In this document: piece by piece, positions 52,042-59,669 of the stretch
Layout of the letters: each line of letters opens with the position of its first letter
Numbering within the stretch: the first letter of the stretch is position 1
Program-made: the position numbers and the translations under genes
Origin: Endotrypanum monterogeii
Taxonomy: Eukaryota > Euglenozoa > Kinetoplastea > Trypanosomatida > Trypanosomatidae
NCBI GenBank assembly: GCA_000333855.2
Contig: CM007319.1
Coordinates: 504,055-563,723 of the forward strand
Direction: 5' to 3'
Length of the DNA stretch: 59,669 nt
Notes under the pieces: generated by a model
Database searches by the model: none
The model's input: the letters and a program-made list of their open reading frames with translations, nothing else
Told to the model about the DNA's origin: nothing

Positions 52042-53578
52042 CGTGCGTACGTTGTCATTTGTTCCACGTCATACACGAAAAGCAAATCCAAAAGAAGCAT
52101 AGCCAAACACTTAATTCCCCATTACCATATGGAGAATAAATTTTTCACACACACACACACACACAGTTAGTAGAATTTTATGTTCTACGTCGCTTATTTT
52201 CAGCCTCTTTCTAGTACGAGTGCTAACCTTGCAGGAACACAACATCGTGTTCATCAGGATGGTCAGGAGCTTACTGGCCAGTCCTCCACACGTGCTCGGG
52301 ATAAGGGGAGGGGGGAAGAAGGGATTACTCACGCTCAAGACATAAATCATGGGGAAAAAATCTCTTTAGGGCAGGGTGGTTAGACGGCTGGATGATTATT
52401 ACAAATTAAATGATAGCAGGAGGCGATAGAAGCGCTGGCACAATAAAGAACCCAAGCAGGACAGATATCATCGAAAGAAGAAGATGTGCTTGACAGTGAG
52501 GGACACAATCACCTTTTCCATGTGTTTGACCTTAGTGGTGCCCATTCTTTCACACACAACATATAAGCTGAGCGCCACGTGAGTTTCTCTGGTCTGTTCA
52601 AGCTCCACTCGTGGGGAAAGCAGAGGGAGCAAAATACACACACTATAGTAATGCCGACACCGTTACCCAAGCAAGACCCATTGTGCGGCTTGCCACACCG
52701 CGCATTCGTCAGCGCTCCCCCCCCTCCCGCCAGAGAAAAGGACCTGAGAGGACCGAGAGCGGTGCATTCGAATATATCGCTCTTAAGCACAACACGTTCA
52801 ATATCCCACTTGATGCAGAAGTACTCAATATCATGGGTCCCCCTCCCCCTCCCTCCCTGCGTAGAGGTGCCCCCAAGATCTTAAACCACTGACACCCACA
52901 GCAACAAACTACACTGGCTCTTACCTACCTCGATCGTTTGTGCACATGAAAGCACACCATGTATACACATACACACACAAACGTCTTTAATGGTCGCAGA
53001 AAAGATACCTCTTATACCCCTCGGGGCGGGGGCGAGGCCTAATGGCGTGGATAACAAACGCTAGCCAAGGGGAACGAAACAAACGATAAACTTTTTCGAG
53101 CACACGCGAGAGCTCACGCGCACACAAAATGATGTGTGGGGAGCTTCTGTTTCTCTTCACCACCACCACCACCACATCACCTTCTCTCGTTCATCCTCGA
53201 CCGAATTAATTCGTGACAACACTGATCGAGGTTTGCTTGCATACTCACATTCCACTGTGACTCGATAGAAAGCTTCTCCGTACACGAGGACTGAGGAAGG
53301 GGTCGATATGCACGATACGATGCGCGTGAGCCTCAGCAGCGTGTGTGCGCGTGTGTGGAGAGGGGGGGGGAGATGCGTTCAGCATAAACTGTTGCATATG
53401 CTTTCGGGTCCGAGCAGTCGCATGAGTTCAATGTTATCCCCCCCCCCCCTCTGTTAGCTAACTCCGCAAAAAAAAAAAACCGAGAGTTAGTGAGATCTTC
53501 GCCAAGAAGCAGTGCCAGCATCCCCCCTCTCAATTCCTCTGACCTCAGAGGCACGCAAACCCCTTTTATTCCCCAAAA

Positions 53579-55273
53579 CTAGAAGGTCCAAACATGACCA
53601 CCGGGAATCATTCTGTGCCTCAGGAGAAATATCTCGGCGACGTAGCGACTCGCTGAAAAGAAAGGACTCAGTATAATGTCTGTGGCGCGGCCCGCAATCT
53701 CGAGGTCGACGAGCTCCGTGAAACCTGGTGTCACGGCCTCAGCATCCGTGTTAGTGTAGGCCGGGAGCAACAGCGGCTTCAGCTGCGTCGTGTCATTGAC
53801 CTGCAGGATTGACTCCAAAGCACTGCGTTGCTCCTCGGAGATCGAGAGATAGACATGATCAAACGCATACGGCGCCTGTTTGCGAACCTTGTGAATGTGC
53901 TCGATGATCTGCTCGATCGAGGGAGAGCACTGCGCGTGGGGCTCCTCTGACACGTGCTGTTGTAGTGCTGCCTCCATCGGGTATCTCGCTTTGAGGTGCT
54001 GGTAGTGCAGCCCATAATTGCGATCACCGAGCACCTCACACTGGTGACGATCATCCTCGGCGGCCTGGTGAAGCACAACAGCGAGAACGTTTTTCGTGTG
54101 TCTGTCTCGTTCCCTGTAGTAGCGAGTGGCAGCCTCTTGCACTGGTGGGCTCGCCATGATGAGGGAGCGTGCGACCCAGAAGTCGTGGCTGCCGTAGTGT
54201 CCAGAGACACTGTCCATGGCGCAGGCCAGTTCATAAAATTGTGCCCACGTGTCAGAGTTGCAGTTGACACAGAACTGAAGGAGTGGGCTCACCACGAGAT
54301 CATGGAGGTAAGAGAGCCTACCCGTATCCCCGTGCAACTGTTTTGCCCCCTGGAAGGTGGAGTGCGATGCGTAAGCGAATGTGGACTGGAAGATGAAGTC
54401 AGGGTTGCGGTGACGGTAGGCGCAGAAAGCGTACTCGGTCAAATCCTCAAACACGGAAATCACGCCAGTAGACTGCAGGGTCAGGTTACTTGTATCCGCG
54501 CCCCTCAAGGGTCTATCGTGGATGCTGCGGTTGAAGAAGGTGGGTGCTTCAGATACTATCAAGGCATCTCCTTCCTTCGCCAAGGTAGGCGGAAATACGA
54601 TGCCCGACAGGTCCGCGAAGTCTTCTTCGAGGGCACGCTTCTCGGACCTCTGCATGTCATCGTGAAGCTGGGCGAATTCTCTCATAGCCTCGTCACTTTT
54701 CGTTGAGTTACTCCAGCGGTCCATCAGCTCCGCGTCCGTGAGCTGCACACAGCCAGGTGTGCTACTGCAAAAATCGGTATAGAAGTGGCGCAGCTGACGG
54801 AGTCCTTGGCGCAGCAACACAAGAGGCATTCCCTCACCATGCAAGGTCTCATTAATAGACACCTGTAACGCTTTAATATCGCGCCTTAGCCTCACAGCCT
54901 CCTGTCGCACACGAGCATCCTTCGTATGCCCCTCCAACTGACTCTGGAGCTCAACCTCTTTGATTTGGCATTCTCCCCGCTGCAAATCTACAAGCATGGC
55001 CACCTCCACTTGCTGCGCCTGATCGGACTCCAACGCCTCCACCGTCTGCGTCATCTCGCGCACCAAGGCATCGCTCAAGCGCCAACTGCTGATATTTTCT
55101 GTAGTAGCCGCGCAGATCGACGTGTGAGCGCTGAGGATTTTCTCGAGCCTGCGGAGCTCGTGAAGGTGTGCCTGGACTCTCTGTTCGACATGGAGTACAC
55201 CTATGTGATAGCTCACCAGCAGGCACATCACCACACAGATTATCACAGGAAGGGACTTGATGGAGCGACTCAT
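53579..55273 (-). CDS. Type II membrane protein with O-fucosyltransferase-like C-terminal domain
   Basis: This 564-residue protein has a short basic N-terminus, one membrane helix at about 7-27 (LPVIICVVMCLLVSYHIGVL), a helical stem with coiled-coil character (about 30-165), and a globular C-terminal half with Cys residues and Asn-X-Ser/Thr sites. This is the layout of a Golgi/ER glycosyltransferase. The final part (HVYLSISEEQR ... FTELVDLEIAGRATDIILSPFFSASRYV) resembles the end of GDP-fucose protein O-fucosyltransferases, where an Asp/Glu-rich helix precedes Ser-Ser-Phe-Ser. The usual His-x-Arg-x-Gly-Asp segment appears degenerate (VVLHQAAEDD), so activity is uncertain. The family call is tentative. 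The frame extends to 55306 but begins with TTG; ATG 55273 is the first. Confidence 0.82.
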   Translation of the reverse strand: MSRSIKSLPVIICVVMCLLVSYHIGVLHVEQRVQAHLHELRRLEKILSAHTSICAATTENISSWRLSDALVREMTQTVEALESDQAQQVEVAMLVDLQRGECQIKEVELQSQLEGHTKDARVRQEAVRLRRDIKALQVSINETLHGEGMPLVLLRQGLRQLRHFYTDFCSSTPGCVQLTDAELMDRWSNSTKSDEAMREFAQLHDDMQRSEKRALEEDFADLSGIVFPPTLAKEGDALIVSEAPTFFNRSIHDRPLRGADTSNLTLQSTGVISVFEDLTEYAFCAYRHRNPDFIFQSTFAYASHSTFQGAKQLHGDTGRLSYLHDLVVSPLLQFCVNCNSDTWAQFYELACAMDSVSGHYGSHDFWVARSLIMASPPVQEAATRYYRERDRHTKNVLAVVLHQAAEDDRHQCEVLGDRNYGLHYQHLKARYPMEAALQQHVSEEPHAQCSPSIEQIIEHIHKVRKQAPYAFDHVYLSISEEQRSALESILQVNDTTQLKPLLLPAYTNTDAEAVTPGFTELVDLEIAGRATDIILSPFFSASRYVAEIFLLRHRMIPGGHVWTF

Positions 55274-56000
55274 TGGCGCTGAGGAGTATAAAGTCGCCAA
55301 AAGCAATGCGTGCGCCGCTTTCCTGTGCGGGTGTATTTATGAATGATGAATAGATATGTATGTAGTGTCAAGCTCGCGAGGGAGCGATCGAGGGCAAGAA
55401 TGAAGGGAAGGAGGAAGAAGTTTTGAAAAGGGATGGGAAATAGCCGAAGCCCGTACATCAGGACACACCTTACTGGAGAGCGACCTACCTTGCCACTTTT
55501 TTTTTTTTTTTGTCGCTCTCTGATACCGATAAGAACAACAAAACCAGAAGAGAAAAAAAAAGAATGGGAGGGGGGGGGAGTAGATAAGTCCAAAAGAACA
55601 ACCTCGGCAACAAAGTAGAAGCCACAGGGGGAAAAAAACGAAGCTAACAATTCAATCAAAAAAGTGAAGAAAAAACACAACAACTTGGTATCAAAAAGAG
55701 TCGCCTATCGCAAACACAAAAGCAAAAGGCTGAAAATCAGAGCTGCTGGAAAGAAACAAAAATGTATTTTTTATTTTCATTGAGTGTGCGACGTCGCTTG
55801 ACTAGACAGTCGCCCTATAGACGAGGGGGCGTTCGGGAGACACAAAAATGAAAGTCGAGCCCTTGCCCAAGTGAACGGGGGGGGGCGGGGGCGGTAAATG
55901 CATAATGGGCTGTGTACCACAGGAGCGCGCCGATGTGAATGTTCGTGAATGATACAAATGTGCGTCTCGTTGCTGGATATCACCAATTCTCCTTTTTTTA

Positions 56001-56001
56001 G

Positions 56002-56028
<27 letters not shown>
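56001..56028. repeat. (TA)n tract
   Basis: About 14 TA units. Confidence 0.95.
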
Positions 56029-56032
<4 letters not shown>

Positions 56033-56560
56033 TTATTTACTGCTTTCGCACGCACCTGTGTGTATGTGAACGGATTTTTTTTTTTTGGGGGGGGGTTGTC
56101 GGTACCGAAAATTCATGTGAAGACCGTGAAATGAGGAGAAGAGGTTTGGACATGACAAGCAGAGATCGCGGGCGTAGTGTTTGGGGAAGAACTGCATCGT
56201 CGAACTAGGAAACATAAAAGAAAAGCAAACCACAAAAGCTTGTACTCGATTCTTTACTTGCTTCATGTGCACCTAAAGAGGTCAGCATACTAACAGATGC
56301 AGTTGAACTTACAGCGCTCACCAACATCCAAGGAGGAAGGGACTTGTTCACGGAGAATCGTGGCTCTGTTCGTAAGAACCCCTTTCCCTCACCGTCGCCT
56401 ACACCGCGTCCTTTCCGAGACCGCCTACAAAACCTCAAAAAAGTATCGGAGGGAAGGGAGCGGCTCACAGCATGTTCCCTCACATCCGCAAACTCCTGGA
56501 GTTTGTGTCTGTGCGTAAGTCAGAGAGAAGGCTAGGTTAGACAGGATGGTGCATGCTTTC

Positions 56561-56594
<34 letters not shown>

Positions 56595-56600
56595 GTATAA
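56561..56600. repeat. (TA)n tract with G interruptions
   Basis: About 20 TA units with two GT interruptions. Confidence 0.9.
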
Positions 56601-57031
56601 TTTTTTTTGCTTTATGTGGGCGAAAATTGGGAGGGAAATGTGAGTGTTGGGGAATGGGAGTGGGGTAAGGGGCTTGTAGCATTAATGATATTCTGCACAC
56701 ACATACGTTGACGATTTTTTTTCCCTCCTGTTCGTTACTTGACGGCGTTGTCGGCATGGGTAGATGATCAGTACGCCCACATGCGACAACTTCACGGCTC
56801 ACTGGAACAGCGGAGGAGGGGAAGGGGCGGAACTCGCCCACCCACACCTAACCTCCCTTATTCCCCTCCCTCCTCCCTCCCCCCGCCCTTGCGTCTGACA
56901 GCCTTCACGTGCTTGAGCGGAGGCATGGGTTCTGGAGTGGGGGAAACAAGTGCCTTCGCGCATGACCATATTCCCCACAGCTCTCTATCTCCTCTTCCTC
57001 CTCACTAAAGGCACAATTTTCTGTAACCGGT

Positions 57032-59374
57032 TCAAATAGAGGTTTGGTGGACGTGGGCGAGTTTTCCTGCCAAGGCACGACTACGAACTACTAAATCTGG
57101 GTCGCGGTGAACGTTGTGGGTGTTAGCCAGTTCGTAAGACTCAATCAGTAGCGGCAGCACACAGCTGGTTAGATAGGCAGAGCTGGTGGAGTCCTCCGTC
57201 TTGGAGTCGTGCATCAGCTGGCGCAGCGAGAGCAACAATGCAGCCCCGTGCTCAACAAGAGTGAAAACTGTGGACGGGTGCACCATCGCGTGGCACTCGT
57301 CGAGACACTTCAAAGCCGTCTCGATCGCCTGCAGACACGTTGCGACCGCTTCAAGGGTAGCCTCCAATTTATGAGATGGTGACATTGGCAGCTGAAGCGA
57401 GGACGACCGGCCCTGTGTGCGTGTTTCGAGGCAGGAATTTACCCTTGTTGCGGTTTGCCGGTAGGTCGAGAGTGCTGCAGCAGCGCATAGGTAACGCCCC
57501 AACTCTAGGTTTGTGCAAGTGTCTAGAGAAATAAAGCCATTATGCACAGCACAGCCCACCATGTACAGCTCTGCCTTCTCCAGGGCATCCTTTTCCCTCA
57601 GTTGGCGGCACACTTCAGATTCGATGACCTCCGTCAGTTGTGTTTTCACCGCCATCCACACGGCACGCGCACTGTGCCCGTTAATGAGCTGCGTCATGAT
57701 GATGTGGTGGTGTATTTCACGGTAGGATTCGGCGTAGTAGTAGTCCATAGCCGACCACCACTTGGCCACGGCCGCATGCTCCGGCAACGCAGCCTCCAGT
57801 TTCGCACGCACCGCCTGTTGGTGGTGGCTGCTCGTGCTCCAATTCGTGTGCAAGAAAGCGACCAGGCTTCGGTAGACGCTTTCGTCTACAGCGGCCATCG
57901 GCGCGACGGCGAGAACGATCTCGCTGAGAAAAAGAGGGTCGGCTAGGGGGGAGTAGCAGACATAGAGGCCGGCGATGCGCCACGTGCGCGGGTGCAGTGC
58001 GAAGATCCGCGCGTAAGCTGTTATCAGCTCGTTTCGAGAAAACGTCAAGTGAATATCGGCAGCTGAGGGGGCAACGACTGCCGGCGCACAGAGGTCTGCA
58101 ACATGGGCCGTCATGCACGCCAACATAAAGCGCCGCGTCTCCGTTGCACTTGGGGATTTTTCGGTGTATGCGACTGTGTTGGGGTTAACCGTATCGCTGA
58201 TCGCGTCAGTGTCGTCGCTGTCAGAGTCGTATGTCTCCTCGTTTTTGAACCCAGTGGTGAGCCCAGCCTCCGGTTGAGGAAATCCCGCAGCCGCAATCGC
58301 TGCGACTTGCTGCATCGCCACCACCATATCCGCAAGTGAGCTGACCCCAAGAATTTCCAGGACGCACTCATAGTACCATTGAAGGCCATCCGTGTTCATC
58401 CACTCATCCACATACTTCCTGAAGAGAGCGCAGACACGCTCGAGATCAGCGAACGGCTCCATTATCGCGCATACCGCCACTAGAAAATATGTTGCGTTGC
58501 GGTGTGAATCGTGGCAACGATCGCGTAGCCGCCTCGCATCTTTTGTGATCAACAATAGAATATCTAAGCAGGCCGCACAGAGATCCTCGACCAACCTGTC
58601 GGTGGTGGTGTAATCGCCGCTGCCAGTGCTGTCATTATCGTTAGCACTCTGGGTACCTCGCGGCGCGGCCAAGAGAATGATGCGTGAGTCCCGTAGCTCA
58701 TCGTTGGCGGCGTCTACCCACTGCTGGTGTGTATCCGGATCGTGAAACGCCACTGTGAGCAGCCGCTTCACGTTAGCCAAAGCTGTTTCGACCTCAGCGG
58801 TTAGCAGCGCAGATCCACCGCGGCGGATGTACACGAGAAGTGCGTCCATAAGCTGCGCAGAGGCATCGAAATGCCCAGTGAGAAACGCACCTTCGATGAG
58901 GCCCAGCACACTTGAACCGATCTCCTCCACGGTGTCGCTTCGATCATGACGCGGATCGCCGCTCCGCAGCCGCTGAATTGTTTCCGAGATCCCCTCGAGC
59001 TCACGATCAAATAAGTCGTGCCATTCCACGATGGCGGCACTGGCGTTTATGTGATCAGGTGCTCCCTGCTCAACTATGCTGATCACGGTAGAAACAAGAC
59101 CCCAGATCTCCTTGGCTTCGACGTCTTCGAGCTCATCCACAGCAGCGCGGTATAGCTCTGACCAAACGCTGGGTAGCAGGCGGCTTTTATTAAGCTTCTC
59201 TTGTGACAGGAGTGTCTTCGTTTTCATAACAAGCGACATGCAACCCACGTTTGGCTTGCACTTGGACTCCGGCGTGTACCGTGATGCCTGAAGCTGGAAA
59301 AAAAGCCTACTTCCTGCGCGCGTCACACGCACCAACACATCTGGTAGGGTCACGTTGTAGGACGGAGTCTGCAT
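57032..59374 (-). CDS. Alpha-helical protein resembling nucleoporin Nup85
   Basis: This 780-residue protein is almost entirely helical, with an acidic loop at about 379-394 (NEETYDSDSDDTDAIS) in the middle. The N-terminal part (about 65-105, LLPSVWSELYRAAVDEL) and the segment near 455-500 (HPRTWRIAGLYVCYSPLADP) recall the alpha-solenoid of Nup85/Nup75, a Y-complex scaffold subunit of the nuclear pore that trypanosomatids do possess. There is no signal peptide, membrane helix or catalytic motif. The match is by eye only, and another alpha-solenoid (for example a trafficking or proteasome/COP9-type protein) is possible. The frame extends to 59536 but begins with TTG and runs through leader sequence; ATG 59374 is the first, and an AG precedes it closely. 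Confidence 0.82.
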   Translation of the reverse strand: MQTPSYNVTLPDVLVRVTRAGSRLFFQLQASRYTPESKCKPNVGCMSLVMKTKTLLSQEKLNKSRLLPSVWSELYRAAVDELEDVEAKEIWGLVSTVISIVEQGAPDHINASAAIVEWHDLFDRELEGISETIQRLRSGDPRHDRSDTVEEIGSSVLGLIEGAFLTGHFDASAQLMDALLVYIRRGGSALLTAEVETALANVKRLLTVAFHDPDTHQQWVDAANDELRDSRIILLAAPRGTQSANDNDSTGSGDYTTTDRLVEDLCAACLDILLLITKDARRLRDRCHDSHRNATYFLVAVCAIMEPFADLERVCALFRKYVDEWMNTDGLQWYYECVLEILGVSSLADMVVAMQQVAAIAAAGFPQPEAGLTTGFKNEETYDSDSDDTDAISDTVNPNTVAYTEKSPSATETRRFMLACMTAHVADLCAPAVVAPSAADIHLTFSRNELITAYARIFALHPRTWRIAGLYVCYSPLADPLFLSEIVLAVAPMAAVDESVYRSLVAFLHTNWSTSSHHQQAVRAKLEAALPEHAAVAKWWSAMDYYYAESYREIHHHIIMTQLINGHSARAVWMAVKTQLTEVIESEVCRQLREKDALEKAELYMVGCAVHNGFISLDTCTNLELGRYLCAAAALSTYRQTATRVNSCLETRTQGRSSSLQLPMSPSHKLEATLEAVATCLQAIETALKCLDECHAMVHPSTVFTLVEHGAALLLSLRQLMHDSKTEDSTSSAYLTSCVLPLLIESYELANTHNVHRDPDLVVRSRALAGKLAHVHQTSI

Positions 59375-59669
59375 CCTGTGCTTCGTGAGATACGCCGGCG
59401 AACAAATGTTTTTTTTGTTGTTGTTTGGGAGGGTGAGGGTGGGGTTATTCCGTTGTGCGTATGTGTGTGGAGGATCAGTCTGTATTGGCAGCGCGACACA
59501 GCTCGAGCGACGCAGGGTGTGGGGGAAGGATACCAAAAGAAGTTGAATTTCGGAGGCACCGTCGCTCAGCGGTGATATCCGATACTAAGCGCAGGAATGG
59601 TGCGAGATGAGTAGAAAGAGGAGGACCGAGGAAGTGGGGGGGGCGGGGGGGGGTAAGGGAGGGGGGGGG
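59375..59669. other. Leader region with polypyrimidine tract
   Basis: On the minus strand a very C-rich run at the window edge (59635-59669) and another C/T tract near 59425-59445 precede AG dinucleotides close to the ATG at 59374, as expected for trans-splicing. On the plus strand the same edge is a G-run of quadruplex type. Confidence 0.5.

Larger units (their letters stand above)
51427..53578. other. Intergenic region
   Basis: This 2.2-kb region has (CA)n with (TA)n at 51578-51653, (TA)n with (TG)n at 51993-52041 and (CA)n at 52146-52165. The remaining sequence is unique. A CACCAC repeat lies near 53160-53175, a G-run near 53361 and a C-run near 53440. Frames such as 52579-52884 show no domain. 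No gene is supported. Confidence 0.6.
55274..57031. other. Intergenic region
   Basis: This 1.76-kb region has T- and A-runs at 55497-55565, (TA)n at 56001-56028 and 56561-56600, T9/G9 runs near 56077-56095 and a C/T-rich plus-strand block at 56850-56890. No gene is supported. Confidence 0.6.

Noticed and set aside
53996..54706. 236-codon plus-strand frame opposite the fucosyltransferase-like gene
   Set aside because: Antisense shadow with no family resemblance and against the direction of the array.

Overview
The window looks like nuclear DNA of a trypanosomatid, most likely Leishmania or a close relative (Leishmaniinae). The genes are intronless and sit in long same-strand arrays. The intergenic DNA is rich in polypyrimidine tracts followed by AG, as expected for trans-splicing, and in (TA)n and (TG)n microsatellites. 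Two proteins are diagnostic: a 329-residue arginase with a C-terminal peroxisome/glycosome-type tripeptide, and a 396-residue metacaspase whose His147/Cys202 dyad falls at the Leishmania positions. From memory, not from a search, the order choline/ethanolamine kinase - arginase - Rieske protein - metacaspase matches part of L. major chromosome 35. The species cannot be fixed from the sequence.

Layout: bases 1-11929 carry three plus-strand genes: the 3' part of a large coiled-coil protein with 47-residue tandem repeats, a multi-membrane-segment protein resembling a divergent mitochondrial carrier, and a choline/ethanolamine kinase. Bases 11930-16871 form a convergent strand-switch region with no gene I can support, but with a GC-rich island and several long G-runs. 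From 16872 to the end, all eleven genes are on the minus strand. Read in their direction of transcription (right to left) they are: a Nup85-like alpha-helical protein, a type II membrane protein with an O-fucosyltransferase-like end, a metacaspase, an Oms1-like membrane methyltransferase, a 1923-residue unknown protein, a protein with a possible PIN-like domain, the Rieske iron-sulfur protein, an unknown protein, a membrane-anchored protein with a CxxC thioredoxin-like motif, an FCP1/SCP-like HAD domain fused to a CCCH zinc finger, and arginase. Functions are mixed, as is usual for a polycistronic unit; no operon-like pathway logic is evident.

Most promising leads: a short dispersed element present in opposite orientations near 26.4 kb and 49.3 kb, whose differences fall mainly at third codon positions of a shared reading frame; the HAD/zinc-finger fusion in which the second catalytic Asp is Asn; the 74% GC island in the strand-switch region; a 6.4 kb gene-free interval upstream of arginase; and an arginase that ends in AKM. 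All calls come from reading the sequence; no searches were run. CDS starts are the first ATG in frame, because several longer open frames begin only at GTG or TTG.
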